Below the pieces are notes generated by a model, which worked only from the letters and a program-made list of their open reading frames with translations, was not told the DNA's origin and made no database searches. A program made the position numbers and the translations under genes. DNA of 64,000 nucleotides from JAPLJC01 sp963697965. GTDB taxonomy: Bacteria > Desulfobacterota > Desulfobaccia > Desulfobaccales > 0-14-0-80-60-11. The first letter of the stretch is position 1. Every line of letters begins with the position of its first letter. This document shows positions 20,596 through 28,020 of this stretch, in pieces. The stretch is from the NCBI GenBank assembly GCA_963697965.1, contig OY969108.1, positions 992,001 through 1,056,000 of the forward strand. The letters are read 5' to 3'.

Positions 20596-20986
20596 GTTCC
20601 CTCCGTTTGGAAAAAAAATGAAAAATATGAGAAATCATGAAAAACGGGGCCAAATTTGGGAAATTGGCCCCGCAATGATTCGGCCTGAAAGGTGAGCGCC
20701 CTATCAGAACAACGTCCCAATTGAGATCAAAGGTGTTGTCGTAAAGGGTGTACAAAAACCCCATCATCCTGCCCACCCCCGGCATGACCCCTTCCTGGAC
20801 CCTCCAGAAATTGAGATAGACGGCCGGGATCATGCGGGTCTCCCCGGTTTTGGGGTCAGGGTCGATGTTCTGCCAAACCTCTTTCTTCTCCATGACACGC
20901 CACTCAGTGCCATATTTCTTGCTGCGCACCACCTGCCCCACCTTGGGGAGCTTCTGCTGCCGCGTGATTTCTGCATACTCTGTCAT
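20543..20986 (-). CDS. Hypothetical protein, 3' end doubtful
   Basis: 147 residues as read. The first 95 residues look like a real small soluble protein (KVGQVVRSKKYGTEWRVMEKKEVWQNIDPDPKTGET, then VYLNFWRVQEGVMPGVGR). No family is recognised. Shortly after LNWDVVL the frame runs through a strong terminator hairpin (20645-20672) and overlaps the start of the phosphatase gene by 53 bp, which is unlikely for a real gene. In the +1 frame, TGA and TAG occur immediately after this point, near 20700-20705. A one-base frameshift or sequencing error would end the protein at about 95-96 residues, before the terminator. The coordinates give the uncorrected frame. Confidence 0.5.
   Translation of the reverse strand: MTEYAEITRQQKLPKVGQVVRSKKYGTEWRVMEKKEVWQNIDPDPKTGETRMIPAVYLNFWRVQEGVMPGVGRMMGFLYTLYDNTFDLNWDVVLIGRSPFRPNHCGANFPNLAPFFMISHIFHFFSKRREHDPDHPGAPRPDPLEQG
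20639..20672 (-). terminator. Intrinsic terminator
   Basis: A 28-bp near-perfect inverted repeat at 20645-20672 (CGGGGCCAAATTT, GGG loop, AAATTGGCCCCG). On the minus strand it is followed at once by five T residues. It ends transcription of the upstream hypothetical gene before the histidine phosphatase. Confidence 0.85.
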
Positions 20987-21099
20987 AAGTCACCTCCAGG
21001 GGAATAATGGTTAGGGGGCTTGCCTAAAAAATAAGATCGGGCTGCCAAATATCAAGGGTAAATTTCCTTCTTTTCGCCCTGGTTGAGATATTTCCTAAC

Positions 21100-22854
21100 T
21101 CAGGGGAGGGACTTTTCAACCCGGGCCTTCAATCCCAATAAGGCGCCTTCACCCCGGGAGATTTCGGTTAATCTTTGCTCCATTTCTCCGGCCCGTTGCG
21201 CCGCCGCCTGGGCGCTGCTCTGTTTCTGGGCCCTGGCCCGCTCCAGCGCCTGCCGAATGCTTTGGGTGGTGTCATCGATCCGGGAGAGCCAGTCTTTCCG
21301 GAAATCCCGGGTCAATTCCTGGAGCCGCTGCTGGAAATCATAACGCAGGCGGCCGCAATGTTTATCCACCAATTCAGTTAAGTTTTCCAGAAGTTTTTTG
21401 AGCAGCAGGCCCTTGGTAAGGGCCCGGGGAAGCAAGGAAGCCACGGTCATTTGCAGAATTTCCAGCCCCACCGGTTCATCTTTAAATTTGAACCCGAAGC
21501 GGCTCTTTTCAGTGAGGGTTTCCTCCGCCGCAAAACCTTGCAGGGAAAAGTCAAAGATCCGCGCCGTCAATTGGGTCAGGCGCTCCAGGATGGCGTTAAT
21601 CCGGGCGGCGAACTCCTGCTGGGTATCGGCCAGCGACAGCGCCAGTTTCTCGACCTGGCGGCCCCGCCAATCGAGGAAGACATCCCGCAACGCCGCAAAC
21701 AGGTATCCCTCCATCTCCTTCCGCAGGTCGAGGGCCAGGCGGCTTTTCCGGTGGAACTCGGCCTCCACCTCCCGGCCCAGCCGGGCGCCGGTTTCCCGCT
21801 TAAAGGCTTCCAGGTCACGGTGCAACTCCTCTACCAGCCCTTTGATCCGCCCATCCAGCAGCAAGAGGGACATCTCCCGCTCCTTCTCCAGTCCCTGCAA
21901 TTCCTGGTTGAAGCGGGCGATTTTCTCCTCCAGCTCGTTAAGAGGGATGGCGCTGGCCTGGCGTTCCACCTTGAGCGCCAGGGTGGAGTCATTCAGGGCC
22001 TTGAGGGCCCCGTTAATACAGGAAATCAGCAATACCCGGCCCTTTTCCTGATAAAGAAACCGGCGCAGGTAATCTTCAAATTGGGGGAGGAGACTGGCAG
22101 TCAAGGTGGCGGAGCCGCCATTGGCTTTGCCTTCCAGGCCCAGCTTGGCGGAGAGCGGAAAGATCATCACCTTTTGGGTGGCCAGGTTGCCGCGCAGGAC
22201 CTCCGCGGTAAAGTCCAGGGCCTCCTGCCGCTCCGCCTCCGCCACATAGTCGATCTTATTGAGAACGAAGAAGAGCTTGTGGCCGAATTCACGGATATCC
22301 TTTAAAAATTCCTCTTCGGCGGCGGACAGGGGCGGGTCCACGGTAATCACGAAGACGGCGGCGTCCACCTGGGGGAGATAATTATAAGCGACTTCGGTGT
22401 TGTGACTATAGATCGAGCCCACCCCCGGGGTGTCGATGATGCGCACCCCGTCCCGGAGATAATCTGAGGGGTAGGCGATCTCCACCTCCCGCACTTTTTT
22501 CTGGTTCTTGGGATTGCCCTTCTCAGTTATATAAGCCGCCAATTCTTCCCGGGTAATAACGGTACGTTGGCCGTTTTGAAAATGGACGCGGATCTCCAGG
22601 CGTTCGCCGTAACCCAGGATGGTCACCACAGAAGTGAGGGGGATGATGGACGTGGGCAGCACGGCCTCACCCATCAAGGCGTTGATCAGGGTGCTTTTCC
22701 CCCGCTTAAAGGCGCCCAGGATGACCAGATTGAAGCGGTTTTGCCGCAGCTTGTCCAAAAGCTGCGTGAGAAGCGGCCCCCTCACTTCAGGCAGCGCGGC
22801 CAGCCGGCTCAGCTCCCCTTCCAGGTCTTCTTTCAGTTCCCGGTAAACTCCCAT
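21100..22854 (-). CDS. Bacterial dynamin-family GTPase
   Basis: 584 residues. The G domain is clear: P-loop GAFKRGKSTLINALMG near residue 47, switch I Thr in LPTSIIPLTSV, G3 in RIIDTPGVGSI near 140, and G4 NKID near 198. A long helical region follows (LEEKIARFNQELQGLEKERE and several later coiled-coil stretches), and residues 460-480 (ILQMTVASLLPRALTKGLLL) form a possible membrane-touching loop. The family remodels or tethers membranes using GTP, and some members act in stress, vesicle release or phage defence. It stands alone here, whereas many bacterial dynamins come in pairs. An intrinsic terminator lies just upstream, so it has its own promoter. Confidence 0.85.
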   Translation of the reverse strand: MGVYRELKEDLEGELSRLAALPEVRGPLLTQLLDKLRQNRFNLVILGAFKRGKSTLINALMGEAVLPTSIIPLTSVVTILGYGERLEIRVHFQNGQRTVITREELAAYITEKGNPKNQKKVREVEIAYPSDYLRDGVRIIDTPGVGSIYSHNTEVAYNYLPQVDAAVFVITVDPPLSAAEEEFLKDIREFGHKLFFVLNKIDYVAEAERQEALDFTAEVLRGNLATQKVMIFPLSAKLGLEGKANGGSATLTASLLPQFEDYLRRFLYQEKGRVLLISCINGALKALNDSTLALKVERQASAIPLNELEEKIARFNQELQGLEKEREMSLLLLDGRIKGLVEELHRDLEAFKRETGARLGREVEAEFHRKSRLALDLRKEMEGYLFAALRDVFLDWRGRQVEKLALSLADTQQEFAARINAILERLTQLTARIFDFSLQGFAAEETLTEKSRFGFKFKDEPVGLEILQMTVASLLPRALTKGLLLKKLLENLTELVDKHCGRLRYDFQQRLQELTRDFRKDWLSRIDDTTQSIRQALERARAQKQSSAQAAAQRAGEMEQRLTEISRGEGALLGLKARVEKSLP

Positions 22855-22876
22855 AACTTCTCCCGGTTATGAGGAG

Positions 22877-22910
22877 CAAAAAAAACTTCTGCCCCTGAAT
22901 GAGCAGAAGT
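22877..22910 (-). terminator. Intrinsic terminator upstream of the dynamin gene
   Basis: ACTTCTGC (22885-22892) pairs with GCAGAAGT (22903-22910) across a 10-base loop. On the minus strand the stem is followed by eight T residues. It closes transcription coming from the MutS-like pair before the dynamin gene starts at 22854. Confidence 0.8.
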
Positions 22911-23203
22911 CATCAGCCCACGGCCCACCGTGAACAATTGAGGCGGACTTCATCGCCTTCAAGCTTAAATTATTTCTCCAAAAGAGCCTCGATGTCAACC
23001 CTAAAAGAGGCTATTTGTGAATATTAGCACATTTTCCTTGACGAGGCCGGAGACCGGGCCATCGTGGTAATTGTCTTTACGCCTCTTATCTGGAAGGCGT
23101 CTTGCCAAAGCTCAAGGCAATGATCCCGGACCTGGACCCGGGTCAGCTATAAAAAGGCTGCCCGGTTTGGGACGACCCAAAACACTGATGTCTCGTTGTA
23201 GTA
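22911..23203. other. Intergenic region with a possible coding remnant
   Basis: About 290 bp downstream of the MutS-like pair. On the plus strand, 23085-23153 reads EGVLPKLKAMIPDLDPGQL then stop, and an adjacent frame upstream reads DEAGDRAIVVIVF. Both look protein-like, so this could be the frameshifted 3' end of an unidentified gene. Nothing else is supported. Confidence 0.35.
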
Positions 23204-24730
23204 CTAATTGTCTGTTCCGAATATGCTGTTATACAAATCTTTCCCATAGCTGGTTTCCAATGGCGCGCCTTTGATTATTTTGAAAGTTCGTCCTCCGTCG
23301 GCTTGCCTTTCAGCCCGCAGGAAAATAGCGTTTTCCATATGTTTTCCATAGAAACCGTATGCAAGTTCGTAAAGGTGCGTAACAAAGAAAACCTTGACGC
23401 TCTTCTCTAATAATGCGCAAATTATCTGTCTGGCAATTTCCGAGCCTTCCCTTTCGTTGGTCGCGGCAAACGATTCATTAAACAATAGCAGGGAATTTAC
23501 TCTTACCTGATCTACGATACCGTTCACTCTGCTGAGTTCTTCATCCAGTTTACCGCTACTCATAGTAACGTCCTCTTCCCGTTTGTAGTGCGTGAAAAGG
23601 CCGTCGCAGATATTGGCGCAGAAAGACTCCGCAGGCGCAAACATACCGCATTGCATCATCAGTTGGGCCAACCCCAGGCTCCTCAAAAAAGTCGATTTGC
23701 CACCCTGGTTGGCGCCTGTGATGATCACGAGTTCTTTATCATCAGCCTCCACCTCGTTGCCCACAACTCTTTGTTTCAGGCGCAAAGCCAGACTGACATC
23801 ATATAATCCCTTAAACCGTTCTCTGCGTTCGCCGGGACTTACAGGCAGAGGAAAGCATATTGGCTCCCCCTTTTTGGCAAGATGGTCATGCAAATTCAAA
23901 CACCCAACGAAAAAAGCCATTTCGGTTCTCAGCAAGTTAAAAAAATTAATGATGTGATCAACGGACTGGCCGAGGGCATTGGCCACCAGGTTGATCCCCC
24001 TGCATTTTAATTCGCCCAGCGCCCTGGAGCCCATTTCATCGCGATTGGCGATACGCAAGGTGAACGCGGGCGTTTTTTTAGCAAAGATCCATTCCAGCCA
24101 ACTCGCAAAGATCTGCTCCAGCCAGCTCTGCTTTTGTTCTGGGGATTTCCGAAGCACGTAGTTAGCGCCTTGATTGCCTCTGCCCAATTCCGCGCTGATC
24201 AAAACCCCGTTACGGAATTTCAATTCCCTTAGATGATCATGGACGCTGGCTAAATATTCATCATCCAGTTCTTTGTTGAGCATGGCGAAAAACCTTGTAA
24301 ATCCCGCCGACTCGAATTTATCGGCCTGCGTTTCGGCGATATTCTTAAGTTTTTTAAGAAAGCCCACCAAGATTTGCATCATTCCTACCGCAGTATGGAG
24401 TATCGAACTGGGATATTTGCTACCGAAAAACCAATAATAATGTTTTTTCTTGCTTTCAATTGACTCTACCGCGATCTCGTAGATATTTCTGACAATCGAG
24501 GAATTTTTCAGGCAATCCTCAAGGATATGTTGGCGATACAGTATGGTATCCAGATCATTTAAACTAGATAAAACACTTTTCCTGGCCACTTCATACAAAA
24601 ATTTGTCGCCAAACGCCATGGTATTGAACAGCGTGTCTAATTCCAGGTCTTGGGTCAAAACTGGTTCATTTAACGGCAATTCCCGCTGCAGGTCAAAATC
24701 TTGGTCTTTATACATGAGAAAAGTCTTCAC
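23204..24730 (-). CDS. MutS-like ATPase, second of a pair
   Basis: 508 residues. The C-terminal half is a MutS-family ABC ATPase: Walker A ITGANQGGKSTFLRSLGLAQ near residue 340, MSSGKLDEELSRVNGIVDQV as the signature helix region, and Walker B LLLFNESFAATNEREGS, where Asn replaces the usual Asp before the catalytic Glu. His of the switch is seen in FFVTHLYELAY. The N-terminal 300 residues are helical and resemble a core/lever domain. No mismatch-binding domain I (no GxFYE-type motif) is seen. G+C is visibly lower than in flanking genes, which suggests transfer. It overlaps the upstream partner by 4 bases (ATGA), so a heterodimer is likely. DNA or RNA target unknown. Confidence 0.8.
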   Translation of the reverse strand: MKTFLMYKDQDFDLQRELPLNEPVLTQDLELDTLFNTMAFGDKFLYEVARKSVLSSLNDLDTILYRQHILEDCLKNSSIVRNIYEIAVESIESKKKHYYWFFGSKYPSSILHTAVGMMQILVGFLKKLKNIAETQADKFESAGFTRFFAMLNKELDDEYLASVHDHLRELKFRNGVLISAELGRGNQGANYVLRKSPEQKQSWLEQIFASWLEWIFAKKTPAFTLRIANRDEMGSRALGELKCRGINLVANALGQSVDHIINFFNLLRTEMAFFVGCLNLHDHLAKKGEPICFPLPVSPGERRERFKGLYDVSLALRLKQRVVGNEVEADDKELVIITGANQGGKSTFLRSLGLAQLMMQCGMFAPAESFCANICDGLFTHYKREEDVTMSSGKLDEELSRVNGIVDQVRVNSLLLFNESFAATNEREGSEIARQIICALLEKSVKVFFVTHLYELAYGFYGKHMENAIFLRAERQADGGRTFKIIKGAPLETSYGKDLYNSIFGTDN

Positions 24731-26262
24731 GATTTTAGGCGCTCCTTCAAATAATCGTAGGTAAGTTGGTATTTCTCAGCAATGGATAACGCATAGGCAA
24801 GTCCATCAGCAGGCTTTCTGAAAATCTTATAGGTTCTCAATGCCGGATTTTCGGGAACTACCGTGCTGACCATGCTTACGGTTTTCTCACTTAAGCATGC
24901 CAATTCTTCTATAAATGTTACAAAAACGCACAGCAGGTCTAGTTCTATTATCATTTCCATTACTTTTTTGCCTAAAAAAATCGCGTCTTTCAACGTTGTG
25001 GAAGTGAGACTTTCATTCATTAGGATGATACTTTTTGGTGTAGCTTGGTTCAGAATATCGTAAATTCTGACTAAGTCGTCCTGCAGTTTGCCCCTGAGAT
25101 TATTGATGTTTTCTTCCTTTTCAAAATGCGTAAAGATCCTGTCAAACAGAAATAGTCGCGCTTCCCTGCCCGGGACGGGACAGCCCAGGCTGGCCATATA
25201 ATGCAACTGTCCGAAGCTGCGGGCGAAGGTTGTTTTACCGCCCTGGTTGGGGCCAGATACTACAAATATGCGCTCCTGGTCTTTCAAATAAAAATCATTG
25301 CAGACAACAGATGAGTTCTCGTTGGTGAGTTTATTGGCCAGGGCTAAATCAAATCCTTCAAAATCAAAAACTTCCTTGGATTCATTGGAAATTTGCGGAT
25401 AACAGAATTTCAATCCCACTCGTTTAAATCTTGCAATATACTCTAAGTAGGCGATGTAAAATTGTATTTCACGATCGAAAACACCTATCGTTTCATCTAG
25501 ATAATTGGCGTTTTGCGCACAGTAATTATCAAGGGTTGAGAATATGTCGGGATACAATTTGGCTACGAAATCCAGGACTCCCGCTTCAACATGGTTCATG
25601 GAGAGGCCGTCCGGAAATTCGGCCCTGTAATCCTTCACCGCTCCCTGTTTGAATTTCTCGAAGGTTTCCTCCACTTCGGCGCTGTAATCGGTTTCGGATG
25701 CATATTTGCGAACCCTGATGCTGTCACCCTTTATGAGCAGACAGTATTTTACCGAGGACAAATCATCTGTGAGCTTTTTCGTTTCCGCCAGAAGCGATGT
25801 AAAAAGATTGGATTCGGCATAGCTCGCCAAATATCCGCCAAAAGCCAAAAAGCCGCGGGATTTTAAATCAACAAGGGATAGATCATGCACCAGGCAATTA
25901 ACGGCATCGCCATAAATTGAAACCGCGTCCAAAACCATTCTTTCCTTTTGATATTTGTAATAAAGCTTATCTGCTTGAACAAGATAGGCGCGCATTGTAC
26001 GCATTTTTTCCGAAAATGAATTTATATTTCTAAATAGAGCCTCATTTTCAAGTTCTTGCATTATTTCATGGCGATACTTAATCGCCTCCATATCGTCCAG
26101 GGAAGTGTAAAAGAAAGGTTTTAAATCATATTCCTGCTTGCCGGCCACGATGGCGTCTATAATCTGGTCAAGATTTAAATCAAGAAAAAAGAGGGGCGCT
26201 GCAACCGTTTCTGCTTTAGCGCGGTCTTCAGTTTTTTCAAATAATATGCTGTGGAAAGCCAT
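24727..26262 (-). CDS. MutS-like ATPase, first of a pair
   Basis: 511 residues from ATG 26262, with AGGAGA upstream (an earlier start would run through the antiporter remnant). The ATPase domain has Walker A VVSGPNQGGKTTFARSFGQL near residue 345, the signature region NNLRGKLQDDLVRIYDILNQ, and Walker B SIILMNESLTSTTLKDAI, again Asn-Glu rather than Asp-Glu. It ends in FRKPADGLAYALSIAEKYQL, like the MutS tail after the ATPase. The N-terminal half is helical without a visible mismatch-recognition domain. It is AT-rich like its partner. It lies 22 bp after the truncated antiporter and about 300 bp downstream of a minus-strand fluoride riboswitch, so its transcription may be fluoride-controlled. 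Confidence 0.8.
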   Translation of the reverse strand: MAFHSILFEKTEDRAKAETVAAPLFFLDLNLDQIIDAIVAGKQEYDLKPFFYTSLDDMEAIKYRHEIMQELENEALFRNINSFSEKMRTMRAYLVQADKLYYKYQKERMVLDAVSIYGDAVNCLVHDLSLVDLKSRGFLAFGGYLASYAESNLFTSLLAETKKLTDDLSSVKYCLLIKGDSIRVRKYASETDYSAEVEETFEKFKQGAVKDYRAEFPDGLSMNHVEAGVLDFVAKLYPDIFSTLDNYCAQNANYLDETIGVFDREIQFYIAYLEYIARFKRVGLKFCYPQISNESKEVFDFEGFDLALANKLTNENSSVVCNDFYLKDQERIFVVSGPNQGGKTTFARSFGQLHYMASLGCPVPGREARLFLFDRIFTHFEKEENINNLRGKLQDDLVRIYDILNQATPKSIILMNESLTSTTLKDAIFLGKKVMEMIIELDLLCVFVTFIEELACLSEKTVSMVSTVVPENPALRTYKIFRKPADGLAYALSIAEKYQLTYDYLKERLKS

Positions 26263-26284
26263 GCGACAGAGGTCTCCTATGAGG

Positions 26285-26530
26285 TCAACTCCTATCGGGT
26301 AAAAGGCTGCCGCCACGAGGAAGGCTTGCACTTCGGAGGGGCAATCCCGCAATCGCTATCAGGGGCATGAGTTGGGAAATAGCGGTGTGCAGGAGAGTTG
26401 CCAGGTTACCGGCGACCAACCCTGGGAAAATTTCCATTAAGGCTATGGAAATGCCGAGGCGGATGGAGATGAGGCTGGCGAGGAGCGCCAATTCCACCCA
26501 GGCCGCCGCACTGTACCACACTTGCTCCAC
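26285..26530 (-). pseudogene. Truncated Na+/H+ antiporter N-terminus
   Basis: 81 codons from GTG 26530, preceded by GGAG at a 5-base spacing. The sequence WVELALLASLISIRLGISIA followed by LMEIFPGLVAGN matches the first two helices of CPA2-type cation/proton antiporters. After residue 45 the similarity is lost and the frame stops, so more than 80 percent of a normal antiporter (about 400 residues or more) is missing. It is the first coding segment after the minus-strand fluoride riboswitch, a known kind of neighbour for that RNA. The MutS-like pair starts 22 bp after its stop. It may now serve only as a leader peptide. Confidence 0.75.
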
Positions 26531-26565
26531 TGGTACTCCACAGGGAGATCGTGGGGCTGGTGGAA

Positions 26566-26664
26566 AAATAAAAAGAGCCCCTGATCCCTTGCTTTCGATC
26601 AGGAGCCATCAGCGCTGTCAGGCGCGGTTTGGGAATAATTTTTCCCCGGCGGACCCCATCGCTT
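26566..26664 (-). promoter_or_regulatory. Fluoride (crcB) riboswitch with terminator
   Basis: Read on the minus strand the RNA begins GCGATGGGGTCCGCC (26662-26648), continues with an optional hairpin, then has CAAACCGCGCCTGACAGCGC and TGATGGCTCCTGAT. This is the fluoride aptamer pattern (GGCGAUG..CCGCC, AAAC.G...UGA, CUGAUGGCUCCU) as in the well-studied Thermotoga example. The 3' aptamer strand GCTCCTGAT also pairs with ATCAGGGGC to form a terminator stem (26577-26606), followed by a T-rich run. In this family fluoride stabilises the aptamer and prevents termination, so it is an ON switch. A weak promoter (TTGCAT, TTTAAT) lies upstream at about 26673-26699. It leads into the antiporter remnant and the MutS-like pair. 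Confidence 0.92.
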
Positions 26665-26721
26665 ACGGCTAGATTAAAGCCAACGATCAATGAATGCAAG
26701 GAATTTTTCTCGAGAATTGTG

Positions 26722-26749
26722 TTGACTTTCACTCGGGAAGGAATAGAAA
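26722..26749 (+). promoter_or_regulatory. Sigma-70-type promoter of the plus-strand riboswitch
   Basis: TTGACT at 26722-26727 and TAGAAA at 26744-26749 with a 16-base spacer. The predicted start, about 7 bases later, falls at the 5' edge of the fluoride aptamer, which is where a riboswitch transcript should begin. Confidence 0.65.
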
Positions 26750-26756
26750 TTTTAAC

Positions 26757-26853
26757 AGGCGATGGGGTCCGCCGGGGCGAGGATACTCTGCCCGAACTGT
26801 GCTGACACTGATGGCTCCTGATTTCACCTGTGGTGAGATCGGGGGCTTTTTTT
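26757..26853 (+). promoter_or_regulatory. Fluoride (crcB) riboswitch with terminator, second copy
   Basis: The plus strand has GGCGATGGGGTCCGCC from 26758, an inserted hairpin (GGGGC...GCCC), then GAACTGTGCTGACAC and TGATGGCTCCTGAT ending at 26822. These are the conserved blocks of the fluoride aptamer. GCTCCTGAT (26814-26822) is shared with a terminator stem whose other half is GATCGGGGGC (26837-26846), followed by seven T residues. The layout is that of a fluoride-activated antitermination switch. It is an inverted, diverged copy of the one at 26566-26664. Downstream lie HyfC- and HyfB-like genes, both broken. Confidence 0.92.
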
Positions 26854-27001
26854 ATGGGCTGCGCCGCACCGGTTTTAGAAGACCATAATGGCCGAGGCTG
26901 GCACGCCGCACTGTCCACCACTCGGACGGGTATTTTTTTCCGGAGGCCGGAACCCGAGATAAATTAGGGAGAAGCCATGATCCCAGCAGGGAGTAACCTT
27001 T

Positions 27002-27915
27002 ATGACGGCTAAGATTATTTTTAATGTAATTCAAGTCATCGTGGTCATGGCTTTTGCACCCCTTATCAAAGGCATTCTCGCCCGTTTAAAGGAAAATATG
27101 CAGTCAAACAGGGGCCAAACATTATTCAGCCTTACCGGGATATCTGGAAGCTGTTCCACAAGGACGAAGTCGTCTCGGAACACAGTTCCTGGATATTTCG
27201 GGCCACGCCCTTCATTGTCTTCGTTACCCCTATTTTTGTGACCCTTCTCATTCCAGTGTTGACAGGCTATCCACTGTTCTTCGCCTTCATGGGGGATATG
27301 CTGGCCGGAGGGTTTATCCTGGCCCTGGGCGGGTTCTTCGCCACCCTGGCTGCGATAGATACCGGAAATCCTTATGGGCCGATGGGGGCCAGCCGCACCC
27401 GGATGGTGGGCTTCCTGGCTGAACCGGTGTTCATGATCGTGTTCTTTACCGTTTCCTTTACCACCGGTTCCACTATCCCGTATATCGTTCAGAAGCACTG
27501 GATCACCCCGCTGGCCAACTTCTTTCAACCCTCCCATATCTTGATGCTGTTGGCCTTCCTTATGCTCATTATTGCGGAGACCGGACGAATTCCAGTGGAT
27601 AATCCCTCGGGGCACTTTGAATTGGCCATGATAGATGAATCGAAGGGCCTGGAATATTCCGGCAGTGGCGCGGCCTTGATGAAATGGGGCGGGGCCATGA
27701 AATTTTTTGTGCTGTGCTGCATCTTCCTGAATGTCCTGGTCGCCCCCTGGGGTTTGGCCCAAGGGGTGAGCTACTGGGAAGTCTTGTTAGCGGTTCCCTT
27801 GATCCTGATGAAGATTATCATCCTGGTTTTTGTCCTGGCCGCCGTCGAGTCGTCATTGGCCAAGTTAAGGCTCTTTCGGATCACGGAATTTCTCGGGGCT
27901 GCCTTTGTCACATAG
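27002..27915 (+). pseudogene. Frameshifted HyfC/NuoH-like membrane subunit
   Basis: The frame from ATG 27002 begins MTAKIIFNVIQVIVVMAF and APLIKGILARLKENMQS. At about 27106-27110 one base is missing. In the next frame the protein continues GPNIIQPYRDIWKLFHKDE, GNPYGPMGASRTRMVGFLAE, AETGRIPVDNPSGHFELAM and ends at 27915. Joined, it gives about 304 residues, the normal length of HyfC/HycD, the NuoH-like quinone- or proton-channel subunit of group 4 hydrogenases and formate hydrogenlyase. It is the first gene after the plus-strand fluoride riboswitch. A single-base lesion may be a sequencing error, but the next gene is also damaged, which favours real decay. Confidence 0.82.
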
Positions 27916-28020
27916 GTAGCCGCCATGATTATCGATCTGTTTCTGATGTAGGAGAGAAAATATGGGTGGCCAGGATTTGCTGCTATCATTCCTCCCCAAA
28001 TTAAACGTCCTGGGGGGCGG

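Noticed and set aside
26566..26853. Na+ or Li+ (nhaA-type) riboswitch as an alternative for the two RNAs
   Set aside because: The antiporter context first suggested this, but the conserved blocks GGCGATG..CCGCC, AAAC.G..TGA and CTGATGGCTCCT match the fluoride aptamer.
26406..26921. 171-codon minus-strand frame over both riboswitches
   Set aside because: It runs through two structured RNAs and the antiporter stub in the wrong frame. No protein-like character.
27916..28020. A HyfE-like small gene between the two Hyf pseudogenes
   Set aside because: Short open frames start there (for example at 27925 and 27962) but none shows membrane-subunit sequence.
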